Positions 36,510-46,506 of a stretch of DNA of 64,000 nt are shown here, piece after piece. The notes under the pieces are model-generated. The model was given only the letters and a program-made list of their open reading frames with translations, was not told the origin of the DNA and made no database searches. The number at the start of each line of letters is the position of its first letter. Within the stretch, counting starts at the first letter, position 1. The DNA is taken from the NCBI GenBank assembly GCA_963748925.1, contig CAVVKG010000001.1, positions 682,001-746,000 on the forward strand. Reading direction: 5' to 3'. The position numbers and the translations under genes were made by a program. The stretch is from Cryomorpha sp963748925 (GTDB lineage Bacteria > Bacteroidota > Bacteroidia > Flavobacteriales_D > Cryomorphaceae).

Positions 36510-37952
36510 ATGAAAAGAATACTTCTACTTTTTATCGGTCTCGTTTCCTTAACCCAAATAAATGCGCAAAACGATCAGTACAAGTTTCACATTGATGGTG
36601 TGAAAGATACTGTGGCATACCTCGCTAATTATTATGGCGATAAGCTCTATTATTCTGATACGGCTTATACAGATGCCAGCGGTAATTTTGCGTTTAAAGC
36701 AATACCCGAGGAAAATCAGGGTAAATATGCTGTGGTAATTCCGGGACCCAAATATTTTGATTTGGTGATAGCTGACGGCGAGAAGATTGAGATAACTACA
36801 GATACCACCGACCTGATCAACAATTTGACGGTGCAAGCATCGCAGAATAATAAAGTGATGTATGAGTACATGAAATTCCTTACAGAAAGAAGGAAAGAAC
36901 GTGAAGTATTGGTTGAAAAACTGGAAGAAAATGAAGGAAATGACGGCTTAACCAAAGCTATTAAGGAAGAATACAATAAATTAAACGATCGGGTGATAGC
37001 TTACCAAAAAGCGATTGCTGCTGAGAATTTACCCTTATTTGTAGCAAAAGAAATAATGATGTCGGTTGATCCCGAAGTTCCGGAGGAGTTGAAGGAGGAT
37101 CAATCTGCGGGATACTTCTATTTTAAAGAACATTATTTTGACAATATCGACTTAAAGGATGATCGGATTGTGCGAACATCAATATTTCACAATAAACTAG
37201 ATAACTATTTAAATAAAACGATTATTCAAAATCCGGATACCATCATTGCCTCGGTTGATAAGCTTATCAGCAATCTTAATAGCGGTTCTGAAGTATTCAA
37301 ATATGTGGTGCATTACACAACCTATAATTTTGAGACATCAAAAATTATGGGAATGGATAAGGTTTTTGTTCATATGGTTGATACTTATTATCAGGACGAT
37401 ATCGCCTTCTGGATGGATACTGAAAAAATAAAAAACATTCAAGATAAGGCAGATGAGAAGCGCTTCACCCTCATTGGCCTTAAGGCACCTGAACTAATCT
37501 TGATGGATACGAGTGGCACCTGGATAAGCACTTACAAAGATGTGGATACCAAGTATACCCTACTCTTCTTTTACGATCCCGATTGTGGACATTGTAAGAA
37601 AGAAACCCCTAAGCTTGTTGACTTTTACAATAATCACCAGCCAAAGAATGTGACGGTATTTGCCATAAGCTCCGATCACGATGATAAATGGAAAAAATTT
37701 ATCAAGAAGAATAACATGGACTTTTACAATCTAAGCATTCCGGCGCGAGCTTACGCCGATGCCGATTATGCCACAAATCTGATTACCTCGGGAACCACCA
37801 ATTACAAGAGTTTAAAGTATCAGGAGACTTTCGATGTGTTTACCACGCCAAAGTTGTTGTTATTGGATGAAAACCACATTATACGCGCAAAGGACATTGG
37901 CGTTGAGCAGATTGAAGGATTTATTGAGAGATTTGAGAAAGCGGAGCTCTAA
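36510..37952 (+). CDS. TlpA-like secreted thioredoxin-fold protein
   Basis: Signal peptide (ending INAQ), a DUF4369-like beta domain (about residues 22-105), a helical DUF5106-like middle region (about 110-310) and a C-terminal thioredoxin domain with the redox motif DPDCGHCKKETP. The CGHC pair is intact. It probably acts as an envelope thiol reductase. The start at 36510 begins the signal peptide; a TTG at 36480 adds ten residues. Confidence 0.88.
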   Translation: MKRILLLFIGLVSLTQINAQNDQYKFHIDGVKDTVAYLANYYGDKLYYSDTAYTDASGNFAFKAIPEENQGKYAVVIPGPKYFDLVIADGEKIEITTDTTDLINNLTVQASQNNKVMYEYMKFLTERRKEREVLVEKLEENEGNDGLTKAIKEEYNKLNDRVIAYQKAIAAENLPLFVAKEIMMSVDPEVPEELKEDQSAGYFYFKEHYFDNIDLKDDRIVRTSIFHNKLDNYLNKTIIQNPDTIIASVDKLISNLNSGSEVFKYVVHYTTYNFETSKIMGMDKVFVHMVDTYYQDDIAFWMDTEKIKNIQDKADEKRFTLIGLKAPELILMDTSGTWISTYKDVDTKYTLLFFYDPDCGHCKKETPKLVDFYNNHQPKNVTVFAISSDHDDKWKKFIKKNNMDFYNLSIPARAYADADYATNLITSGTTNYKSLKYQETFDVFTTPKLLLLDENHIIRAKDIGVEQIEGFIERFEKAEL

Positions 37953-38128
37953 AGTCCGATTTTGCAGTCGCGAGCAGTTGGCTGCTAGCTTAATACATCT
38001 TAAATAGATGGTTTTAAGATGTAGGAAGAATTAGATAGGTTTTTCAAATATGTCGGCTAGGATAACCAAAAAGCTGGAGTCAAAAACCAAAACAGCTTTC
38101 CCGTTAAGCCGTCCAAAGAACTTCAAGA

Positions 38129-38344
38129 CTATTTTTTAACAACCCGAACATCGATCGCCTCCGGGCCATTCTTGCCTTCTACCTCGCGGTAGCTTACCAA
38201 ATTGTTCTTTTTTATCTCGTCAATTAAGCCCGATACAGAAATATAAATCTCACGATCTGTCTCCAAATCGTTTAGAAAACCGAAAAGCTTTTCGTCCACA
38301 TAAAACTTTACCTTTCCTTTGCGAAGTCCTTTATCCGTATTCAT
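38129..38344 (-). CDS. Divergent cold-shock domain protein
   Basis: At 71 residues it has the cold-shock barrel layout (GKVKFYVDEKLFGFLNDLETDREIYISVSGL and the closing GPEAIDVRVV). RNP1 reads KLFGFL rather than KGFGFI and RNP2 reads IYIS rather than VFVH, so the His of RNP2 is absent and nucleic-acid binding may be altered. It starts 6 bases after the large TPR gene and is probably cotranscribed. Confidence 0.8.
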   Translation of the reverse strand: MNTDKGLRKGKVKFYVDEKLFGFLNDLETDREIYISVSGLIDEIKKNNLVSYREVEGKNGPEAIDVRVVKK

Positions 38345-38350
38345 CCTTCC

Positions 38351-41300
38351 TTAATCTTTATTCTTATTAAATGCTTCGATAGTTTCTCTATTCCAGGTAT
38401 GTTCTGAGATTGACTGTCCGTTTTTGAAATAGTAATTTCCGGCCTTGTCCAGTACTTTTTTGTACTCATCACCTCTGTTTCCTTTTACCACTATTCGAGT
38501 TATGATCACCTTGTTGCCGAGAGTTGAGCTTTCTTCACTCACTCCGGGAGGATAATTTTCTGCTAATTCACTTCTAAAATAATCGTCGTAAGCCTTTGGC
38601 TCCGTCGATTGGGTATTGCTTAGATTTTCAGCGGCCAGGTTTCTTTTTTTATCCGCCATGGCGGCAGCGTCATCCATCGCTGTTAATTGACGTGCTTTAT
38701 CTTCTTTTATCTTCTGTGCTCCTGCGGATACTTTATCGTTGTTTTTTTCAATTTGGATATTGGCGGCCTTTTCCTGAGCTTCCTTGTTTTTAGCTGCTAC
38801 ATTTTTAATGTTTTCAAGGTTTTCTTCGACCAGATTAGCCCGTTGCGCCTTAATTTCTGTCTCCTTATCTTTTATTATCTCAACGCGTTCTTTTCTCAGG
38901 TCGTCCGCTATTTTATTTTCGCTGTAGCGCTGAGCCGCATTTTCATTTAGCTTTTCACTAATTTTTAAACGTTGCTCTGCACTGGCACTGCTCCACTCGC
39001 TTATGCGCTGTAGCTGCTCCTCTTTCAGTTCACTGTATTTTTGAATTTCTTCATCGCGAAGACCTTCTCTTTGAGTCATCAACTCTATCTTGCTCTTTGC
39101 TTCCTGTTGAATTTTCTCATATGCATCTTTCGTCTGCACATCATGAGTCTCCACACGCCTCTGTCGCGAATCAATTAGAGCCTGCTTATACTGGATAGAA
39201 TTCTTTATTTTCTCTTCGCTCAGCGCTTGAGATTCAGCATGCTGCTCGCCTGACTGAGCCTTCAACTCGGCAATCCGGGCATACTCAGCATCTCTGCCTT
39301 CCTTAGAATCACTTTCACGGTTTTCAGCATTAGCAGCTTGTTGTTCCTTGAGCTTTTTAATGCGTTCGTATTTCTCTTTTTCTTGTGCTTCACGGGCATC
39401 ACGCATGAATTGCTCCGCCTGTTCTTCAGAGTTGGAGTTTACTCTGCTCAGCTGATCGTTGGTACGTTTAGGTTTGTTTTCGTTCTCTTTTTTCAACGCA
39501 GCCAGTCTATCTCTTTTAGCTTCAGCTTCTGCTTTTTCTTTTATCAAAAGATTTATGCGCTCGATCTGTCCTTTCGGATAAATTTCTTCAGGTTTTAATT
39601 TGATTGCGTTTTCGAAAGATTCTATTGCAGCGGTATAATCTTCCTCGATTACCAAGTCATCTCCCCTTTTAATAGCGTCGCGGTATTCTTGCTCAAGGGC
39701 TTCAGCATCATCTGCAAGCTGTTCCAGACGCAATTTTTCCAGCTGAATATCAATTTCCTGAATTTTCTTGGGTGGGTACTTCTCATCCGGCTTTAAGTCC
39801 TGTGCATCGAGGAATTTTAAGCGAGCCATTTCATAGCTAGCTTCATCGTAAAGTGCATCGCCTTCCGAAATCAGTTTATCGAATTTCCTTTGATCAGCAA
39901 GTTCTTTATCCAGTTCTCCTAAAAGTTCATTCACCTCGCCAATTTTAGCCAGTGCAATTTCACTGCTTGGAATAAGAGCAAGGGCATCTTCATACTGAGC
40001 AAGTGCATCTTCATACTTTTGCTTTTTGAAAGATTTGTCTCCATCCTTTATAAAGTCGTCAAACTCTTCCTGAACTAATTTTTGACGTTCTGCTTCGGCC
40101 GCTGCTTCCTCTGCAGCTATTTTAGCTTCAATATCGGCAATTTGATCTTGCGGATATTGCTCACCAGATTTTACCTTTAGAGCGTCCTCATATCCTGATT
40201 TTGCCCTTAACCAGTTGCTCTTTCCATACTGTTGGTCGGCATCTTTAATCGCCGCGGCGTAAGCCTCTTCAATTCCCGCTGCCTCCTGATATTCCAGCAT
40301 TTTTTTCATGGCAGCATCAATCTTTGGCTGTATATCTCCCCTTTCGGGCAATATCGCCAGAGCCTCGTTGTATTTCACTATACCGCTTTCAAAAGCATTT
40401 TCCTTTACAAGATTATCGCCTTCCAGAATCAGTGCATTCACTTTCTCGGCATTCGCCTGAGCTTCAGCATCAGCAGCAGCTGCAGCCTCAGCAGCTATGC
40501 GTTCTTCAATAAGTTTTATCTGGTCTTTCGGATAGGCCTCATCCGCTTTTAAGGCAACAGCCTCACCATAAGCCGCAAGTGCATCCTGCAGGGCCGATTC
40601 ACTGAGTTTTTGATCACCTCTGCTTATCCATTCCGCATACTGATCTTCCACAGCAGATGCTTTCTGCTTTGCAGTCTGTGCTGCCTTTGCCTCGTCGAGT
40701 TTTGTTTGCGCAATAATGTCGCCTTCTTTTACACCTAGCGCATCTTGATATCTTTGAATGGCTTCCGCAAAATCTTCTTTACCCAGAGCTGCATCGCCGG
40801 CATCAATAAAGCCCTGATATTCCGCTTCAAGCGCTTCCATTTCTGCAGCTTTAGCAGCATCTGCATCCCGTTGGGCGATTGCCGCGTCTATAAGTTCTAT
40901 TTGAGATTGCGGATAGGACTCATCTGGTTTTATTTGCTGAGCTTGCTCATAGGCTGTGCGAGCCTCAACATACTTTTCATTCGCCATTTTAGCGTCTGCA
41001 TCAGCAAGCTTTTCGCTATACGCAGCTTCTGTTTCCTGATTGGCATCAAATTCGGCCTTCAGAGCTTGTGCGTCTTCCAAAGCTTTTGTTGCGTCCTTAT
41101 CATCTGGCATTGCACCAAGCGCAGTTTGAAACTGAGAAATAGCTTCACCATATTTCTTTCCTTCTACCGCAGTATTTCCGGCAGCCATCGCGGCATCGTA
41201 AGTTTCTTGCGCTTCGGCAGATGCGGCCAAATCCTTGAGCTTCGCGTCAATTTTAGTTATTTGATCGAGGGGATAAGTTTCTTCCGGAATGAGGGTACGC

Positions 41301-42898
41301 GCTTCCTGATATTTCGATTTTGCATCTGCAAGGTTCTCATCTTTGAATAAGTCATCTGCCTCAGCAATCAGGGCATCATAATTTTCCTGCTTTTGAGCGG
41401 CAGCCTGCTTTTCAGCAAATATACCTTGAGCTTCTTTGAGTTTCGCCTTTGCTGTGGCATCGTCGCTAAAAATGGTAAGAGCCTCGGTGTATTTATCAAT
41501 GGCTGCCTGATATTCTGTAGCAGTCATGGCTTTATCTCCATCTGCGATGAGCGCATCAAAGGCAGCCTGTTGCTCTGCAGCATTGGCCAAAGCTGAAATC
41601 TTAGCTTCTGTCTCTGCAATGCGTTCCGTGGGATACGGCTCATCCGGTAAAAGTTGATTCGCTGCTTTGTAATCGGCTAGCGCAGCCTCGTAATTTTTTG
41701 CACCAAATTTCTGGTCGGCAGAAGCGACTAGCCCATCGTACTCAGCTTTCTTTGCAGCAATGGCCTCCTTATTGGCGATGGCATCGTTTACCTCTTCAAT
41801 TTTTCGCTGTACCTCTGAATTGTCGGGCAATACTTTTTGTGCGGCAGTATATTTAGCAAGCGACTCTTCGTACTTAGTTTCCTTAAATAGCTTTTCACCA
41901 TCGGCCATGAGGGCATTAAACTCCTCTTGCTTTTCCATATTGGCAGCCCGCTCTTCCATAATCCTGGTCGCCTCTGCTACCTGGTCTGTGGGATATTGCT
42001 CATCTGGCTTTAAAGTCAAAGCTTCGTTATACTTCTCTATAGCCTTCTGAAATTCTTCAGTACGCATAAACCCATCCCCGGCGTCGAGTGCTGCAGAGTA
42101 ATCAGCATCGAGTTTTGCTTTGGCTTGCTGCGCATTGAATTTTGTTTCAGCATCACCGAGTTTCCCTTTTACTTCAAGATTATCGGGTTTAATTTCAAGA
42201 GCAGCTTTAAAATTTAGAACGGCATCCTGATATTTATCCTTAGACATTGCAGCATCGCCATCTTTTACGAGCTGAATAAATTTCTCTTCTTCTGCATCAG
42301 CAGCCTTTTCTGCCGCAGTTGCTTCTTTGTCAAGATCCTTTTGTACCTTTTCCATTTCGCGCATAAAACTCATTATGTCGCTTTTCACTTTGTTGGTATG
42401 AGCAAAATCCCATATTAAGTCAGCCTCAGCAGGATCATAGCTCGCCTTTCCTATGGGCTGGTCAAATACAGAAAGATCCTGATCTTTCATGGCCTCGGTG
42501 ATTTCATACATACTCATATCGGTAGGCATGATAATTCCTGCACCAATTACCTCTTCAGGAATATTTTTCGCATCAATAATAATGGTCCTGTTTACAAATC
42601 CGGGCTTCTCAAAGTCAAATTCATATCGCGAATCACAATCCAGATAAAACTCATATTTTCCATTAGCCCTCGTGGTATACGAATCGTAAGTCGCACCATT
42701 TTTTTTGACTGTTACTGTTACGTCAGAAAGTTTTGATGACGTCATGGCGTCAGAAACCACACCGTGTACATTCAGGTCGTCTTGACCATATGAAACAACG
42801 GGCAATAGTATAGACAGCCATAACCCAAATAGGGAAATGACCGCTCTCAAAGAGGAATTTTTAGAAAATGGGCCTTGCAGGTAGCTCATTGGTCGCAA
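38351..42898 (-). CDS. Giant TPR-repeat and coiled-coil envelope protein
   Basis: 1515 residues. A signal peptide (ending SYGQ) precedes a carboxypeptidase-regulatory-like beta domain (about 43-105). About fifteen TPR-like repeats of roughly 60 residues follow (about 200-1110). Repeats with the motif PDExYPxxQI alternate with repeats lacking it through most of the array, so the real unit is a pair of about 120 residues. A long Lys/Glu/Gln-rich coiled coil (about 1120-1400) and a conserved-looking terminal domain (VIITRIVVKGNRGDEYKKVLDKAGNYYFKNGQSISEHTW) end it. Probably periplasmic or outer-membrane scaffolding; function not established. Confidence 0.85.
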   Translation of the reverse strand: MRPMSYLQGPFSKNSSLRAVISLFGLWLSILLPVVSYGQDDLNVHGVVSDAMTSSKLSDVTVTVKKNGATYDSYTTRANGKYEFYLDCDSRYEFDFEKPGFVNRTIIIDAKNIPEEVIGAGIIMPTDMSMYEITEAMKDQDLSVFDQPIGKASYDPAEADLIWDFAHTNKVKSDIMSFMREMEKVQKDLDKEATAAEKAADAEEEKFIQLVKDGDAAMSKDKYQDAVLNFKAALEIKPDNLEVKGKLGDAETKFNAQQAKAKLDADYSAALDAGDGFMRTEEFQKAIEKYNEALTLKPDEQYPTDQVAEATRIMEERAANMEKQEEFNALMADGEKLFKETKYEESLAKYTAAQKVLPDNSEVQRKIEEVNDAIANKEAIAAKKAEYDGLVASADQKFGAKNYEAALADYKAANQLLPDEPYPTERIAETEAKISALANAAEQQAAFDALIADGDKAMTATEYQAAIDKYTEALTIFSDDATAKAKLKEAQGIFAEKQAAAQKQENYDALIAEADDLFKDENLADAKSKYQEARTLIPEETYPLDQITKIDAKLKDLAASAEAQETYDAAMAAGNTAVEGKKYGEAISQFQTALGAMPDDKDATKALEDAQALKAEFDANQETEAAYSEKLADADAKMANEKYVEARTAYEQAQQIKPDESYPQSQIELIDAAIAQRDADAAKAAEMEALEAEYQGFIDAGDAALGKEDFAEAIQRYQDALGVKEGDIIAQTKLDEAKAAQTAKQKASAVEDQYAEWISRGDQKLSESALQDALAAYGEAVALKADEAYPKDQIKLIEERIAAEAAAAADAEAQANAEKVNALILEGDNLVKENAFESGIVKYNEALAILPERGDIQPKIDAAMKKMLEYQEAAGIEEAYAAAIKDADQQYGKSNWLRAKSGYEDALKVKSGEQYPQDQIADIEAKIAAEEAAAEAERQKLVQEEFDDFIKDGDKSFKKQKYEDALAQYEDALALIPSSEIALAKIGEVNELLGELDKELADQRKFDKLISEGDALYDEASYEMARLKFLDAQDLKPDEKYPPKKIQEIDIQLEKLRLEQLADDAEALEQEYRDAIKRGDDLVIEEDYTAAIESFENAIKLKPEEIYPKGQIERINLLIKEKAEAEAKRDRLAALKKENENKPKRTNDQLSRVNSNSEEQAEQFMRDAREAQEKEKYERIKKLKEQQAANAENRESDSKEGRDAEYARIAELKAQSGEQHAESQALSEEKIKNSIQYKQALIDSRQRRVETHDVQTKDAYEKIQQEAKSKIELMTQREGLRDEEIQKYSELKEEQLQRISEWSSASAEQRLKISEKLNENAAQRYSENKIADDLRKERVEIIKDKETEIKAQRANLVEENLENIKNVAAKNKEAQEKAANIQIEKNNDKVSAGAQKIKEDKARQLTAMDDAAAMADKKRNLAAENLSNTQSTEPKAYDDYFRSELAENYPPGVSEESSTLGNKVIITRIVVKGNRGDEYKKVLDKAGNYYFKNGQSISEHTWNRETIEAFNKNKD

Positions 42899-42954
42899 AT
42901 ATCGAAGAATTTTCTGTTTCTTTCGATGAAATATTTATACAATATTAAACGTCT

Positions 42955-44079
42955 ATGATACAGTTTAGTTACTGGGAAAGCAAGCATTTTTGGAATTATT
43001 GGGATTTCACAATTATCGGAAGTGGAATAACTGGACTTACGGCAGCCATTTTCATCAAAAAAAAATACCCAAAAGCAGTTGTAACTGTTTTGGAACGTGG
43101 AATGCTACCAAGTGGTGCCAGCACTAAAAATGCGGGCTTTGCCTGTTTTGGCAGCATGTCTGAAATTCTCGACGATCTTAAAACTATGTCAGAAAACACT
43201 GTCTTTGATTTGCTGAAAAGCAGATATAAAGGCCTGAAGGCGCTACGAAGTTTATTGCCTGATTCAAAAACCGGGTACATCCCATCAAAAGGTTTCGAGA
43301 TTTTCACTTCTGAAGAACGTGAAATTCACGAAGATTGTATGCAGAAACTCGATTTTATAAACGAGGTTATTGATTTACCTATTGGACACTCAACCTTCAA
43401 AGCTGATGATAATTTGATTGGTGAATTTGGATTTAGCGGTGTCAGTCATATCATCTCAAACCAATATGAAGGAACGATCGATACCGGATTAATGATGCGC
43501 AGTTTGATAGATCTGGCGCGCGATCACGAAATAAATATTTACAACGGTGTAGAAGTAACCGCCCTTGATGTTTCTGCTTCAAAACCCATCATTCAAACAA
43601 ATTATGGCCCCGTTTCAACAGGAAAAGTAATTATAGCGACCAACGGCTTTGCAAAACAACTATTTCCCGAAAGGGATGTAAAACCTGCACGCGCTCAGGT
43701 CATAATAACTAAACCCATTGAAAATTTAAAAGTAAAAGGCTGCTTTCACCACAATTGCGGGTACAATTATTTTAGGAATATTGATGGTCGAATACTGCTG
43801 GGAGGTGGCAGACACTTGAATAAAGATGGTGAGGAAACTTACGAAATTGGAAATACGGATGAAATCACTAATTACCTTGAAGAATTATTGCGTGAGGTTG
43901 TCTTACCGGATACTGCATTCGAAATAGATTCTAAATGGAGCGGCATTATGGGAGTTGGGAAATCTAAAGAAGTAATTTTGGAAGAAGCAGGCCCCTCAGC
44001 AATTGTTGGATTCAGATTTGGTGGAATGGGTATTGCTCTAGGAACGGAAATTGGAAAGCAAATTTCAAGAATGGTATGA
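42955..44079 (+). CDS. FAD-dependent oxidoreductase (DAO family)
   Basis: The N-terminal Rossmann motif IIGSGITGLTAA (about residues 20-31) and ERGMLPSGASTKNAGFACFGS, a flavin-contact region of glycine-oxidase/D-amino-acid-oxidase-type enzymes, place it in the DAO family. The C-terminus GFRFGGMGIALGTEIGKQISRM is the second FAD contact. Likely an amine or amino-acid oxidase; substrate unknown. Cytoplasmic. Divergent from the TPR gene; convergent with the small gene downstream. Confidence 0.88.
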   Translation: MIQFSYWESKHFWNYWDFTIIGSGITGLTAAIFIKKKYPKAVVTVLERGMLPSGASTKNAGFACFGSMSEILDDLKTMSENTVFDLLKSRYKGLKALRSLLPDSKTGYIPSKGFEIFTSEEREIHEDCMQKLDFINEVIDLPIGHSTFKADDNLIGEFGFSGVSHIISNQYEGTIDTGLMMRSLIDLARDHEINIYNGVEVTALDVSASKPIIQTNYGPVSTGKVIIATNGFAKQLFPERDVKPARAQVIITKPIENLKVKGCFHHNCGYNYFRNIDGRILLGGGRHLNKDGEETYEIGNTDEITNYLEELLREVVLPDTAFEIDSKWSGIMGVGKSKEVILEEAGPSAIVGFRFGGMGIALGTEIGKQISRMV

Positions 44080-44084
44080 ATTTT

Positions 44085-44375
44085 TTAAAGCTGGTGCATT
44101 TCTGGTAGCATTCTATTAAACATTTCTTCACTCATTCCATTTTTTACGATTAAATGTACTGACCTTCTTAGTAAATCAGAGAGGTAGGATTGTAACTCTA
44201 TAAATTGAGGTCTGGAATCACTATTAAATTCGACAACTACACCTAAACCAGCCGTGAGGACCGGTTCATCAGACAAATCAGACTCGAGGACAGCCAAAAA
44301 ATTGATATGATACCTCTTAAACAGATCGGATTTAACACTGCGTAGGATAATGAGTATATCTTCGATGGAATTCAT
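44085..44375 (-). CDS. Degenerate minimal-nucleotidyltransferase-like protein
   Basis: The 96 residues follow the strand-helix layout of MNT-type nucleotidyltransferases: an N-terminal helix, LFKRYHINFLAVLE in place of the GSxxRG strand, GLGVVVEFNSDSRP where the DxD strand would be, and ELQSYLSDLLRRSVHLIVKNG. The GS motif and the catalytic Asp pair are missing, so it would be inactive. No HEPN partner lies next to it. An unrelated fold is possible. Confidence 0.5.
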   Translation of the reverse strand: MNSIEDILIILRSVKSDLFKRYHINFLAVLESDLSDEPVLTAGLGVVVEFNSDSRPQFIELQSYLSDLLRRSVHLIVKNGMSEEMFNRMLPEMHQL

Positions 44376-44556
44376 TTTGTGAAATTACTTAGAATTAATA
44401 AAGACCTCTCAAATAAATAGGTTTTTCTAAGATAATTAACATTTCCAATACTTTTTTATCCGTTCTGAATACATATTCTACAGCCACCGATGAATTTTTT
44501 AAGTTCAGATATGAAGGTTATTTTTAAATTAACCCAATATTTAGCTAATAAAGATT

Positions 44557-46368
44557 TTGAAACGAACCATTGCCTGGCTTTTCCTACTTTTTTCCCACTC
44601 CGCAATTGCCCAATCTGAACCAGATGAAATTGTGCGATTAAAGAAGCTATCGGTAGAGGTTTCAGACTTGAAGAAAAAAACAGGAATATATAATGATCTT
44701 GCCTGGGAATACACCTATATCAATTACGACAGCTCTAATCATTATGTCAATCTGGCGCTAAAGTCGGCAGATGAGCTGAAAGATCCATACTGGCAGGCAG
44801 TATCATTGGAAATGCTGGCTATCCTTAAAGAGGTGTCGGGTCAAAATGAAGAAGCAATTAAGCTTTATTTTCAGGTTATTCCAATTCGCGAAAGTATAGG
44901 CGGCAGAGGACTTGAGAATACCTATAATAATATGGCAATCATCTTTAAGACACAAAATGATTTTGCTAAAGCCTATGACTACTTCAGGCAATCTTATCTG
45001 ATTGAAGTCAAGAATGGCAATAAGTTAGGAATTGCGGGAAGTCTTATAAATATGGCTATTACTGAAAAATACCTTAACAATATAGACTCTTTAAAGCACC
45101 ATTTGTGGGAAGCAATTACAATATCGAAAGAAATTAATGAGAAAGATATAGAATCAAGTGCCATGATTAATTTGGCCAATGAATATAAAAATGAGGGAAA
45201 AAGAGATTCAGCCTTATACTACTATGGAGAGTCTTTAATAATAGAAAATGAGATGCAGGATAAGTCAGGCATTGCTATAATAAAAATAGGGCTGGCTGAA
45301 GTTTATAGCAATACCCAGGACTTTAATAAGGCGATTGCTTATTTTGATGAAGCAGAGAAAATAGCAACTGAGCTCCATTCAATTGAATTGCTTAAAAGAA
45401 TATTCGCTGACAAGGCCAGCATTTACGAGAAGATGGGCGACTATAAAAAGGCCTACGATTTCAAGAATAAATTTGTAGTGATGCACGATTCATTAACCAA
45501 CCTTGAAATCCGCTCCCAGACCATAGACCTGGAAAAGAAATATGAATCGGAAAAGAAAGAAAGGCAAATAACAGAATTAGAGCTGGCATCTGCAGAGCAG
45601 AAACTTAAGGCCAAAGCGGCAAAAAACCAGCGGACCATGCTGATATTTCTCGCCGTTTTACTGGCTCTTGGTGTGTGGTTTGTTTTTTACAGATATAGAA
45701 AGCAGCAGCGTACTTCAGCTATTCTACAGAACAAAAACAAAACTATCGCCGAAGCTCTCCATGACCGGGAAATACTCCTCAAAGAAATTCATCACCGTGT
45801 AAAAAACAATTTGCAGGTGGTTAGCAGCCTTCTAAGTATTCAGGGCAGAGAAATATCTGATGAGAAAGCTCTCGAAGCAGTAAACGAGAGCAAGCACAGG
45901 GTGCAATCAATGGCTTTGATTCATCAATACCTTTATGGTGAAAATAATTTAAAGAGCATTGATATGCAAAAGTATATCATGCAATTAAGCTCTAATCTCT
46001 TCAGCGCTTATAAACTAGATCATGATCAGGTTAAACTAACAGTTGAAGTTGAGCCCATTTTATTGGATGTAGATACAGCAATACCTTTGGGAATTATAAT
46101 CAATGAGCTCATTACTAACGCATTAAAATACGCCTTTCCCGATAATGCAGAAGGAGTGTTAACAATCAGGCTTTTAGAAGAAAACAATTGTCTGAATCTA
46201 TACGTAAGTGACAACGGTGTGGGAAAAAGCAAAATAGAAGATTCTCAAATTTCATTCGGAACCAAACTGATAAAAGCATTTAAAAACAAATTAAAGGCAG
46301 AACTCGAAATGAAGACCGATAATGGTTATTCCGTTTTATTCTCAATTGGTAAATACAAGAAGATATGA
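44557..46368 (+). CDS. TPR-containing sensor histidine kinase (HisKA_2 type)
   Basis: A signal peptide (ending AIAQ), about six TPR units (residues about 40-310), a coiled coil, one membrane helix (about 361-378), then a HisKA_2 H-box (EIHHRVKNNLQVVSSLL, His412/413) and a HATPase domain with N-box NELITNALKYAF and G1 DNGVGKS. The start is TTG at 44557, because the frame has a stop upstream and no other start. It overlapped the ATG of a response regulator (ATGA), a start that is now duplicated (see 46365 and 46507). The TPR region is likely the periplasmic sensor. Confidence 0.9.
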   Translation: MKRTIAWLFLLFSHSAIAQSEPDEIVRLKKLSVEVSDLKKKTGIYNDLAWEYTYINYDSSNHYVNLALKSADELKDPYWQAVSLEMLAILKEVSGQNEEAIKLYFQVIPIRESIGGRGLENTYNNMAIIFKTQNDFAKAYDYFRQSYLIEVKNGNKLGIAGSLINMAITEKYLNNIDSLKHHLWEAITISKEINEKDIESSAMINLANEYKNEGKRDSALYYYGESLIIENEMQDKSGIAIIKIGLAEVYSNTQDFNKAIAYFDEAEKIATELHSIELLKRIFADKASIYEKMGDYKKAYDFKNKFVVMHDSLTNLEIRSQTIDLEKKYESEKKERQITELELASAEQKLKAKAAKNQRTMLIFLAVLLALGVWFVFYRYRKQQRTSAILQNKNKTIAEALHDREILLKEIHHRVKNNLQVVSSLLSIQGREISDEKALEAVNESKHRVQSMALIHQYLYGENNLKSIDMQKYIMQLSSNLFSAYKLDHDQVKLTVEVEPILLDVDTAIPLGIIINELITNALKYAFPDNAEGVLTIRLLEENNCLNLYVSDNGVGKSKIEDSQISFGTKLIKAFKNKLKAELEMKTDNGYSVLFSIGKYKKI

Positions 46369-46405
46369 GTAAAAAATACGCCATTCTGGTGGTGGAAGAC
46401 GAACC
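46365..46405 (+). repeat. First copy of a 41-bp direct repeat (decoy response-regulator start)
   Basis: These 41 bases, beginning ATGAGTAAAAAATACGCC, are identical to 46507-46547, the true start of the response regulator. Here the reading frame continues into a 101-base insert and stops after 24 codons. The ATGA overlap with the kinase stop codon is at this copy, so it is likely the ancestral start position. Confidence 0.85.
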
Positions 46406-46506
46406 TCGCCCCAACCCAAAAGGGAGCTTTTTTTCTTAATAATTTGAAAACCTTGTTGAGGAACAACCACATTGTTAAAATGAGCTGTAAAATTAAATAG
46501 ATAGAA

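Noticed and set aside
40745..41350. A 201-codon plus-strand frame opposite the giant TPR gene
   Set aside because: It lies wholly inside a confidently coding gene on the other strand and shows no recognisable protein features.
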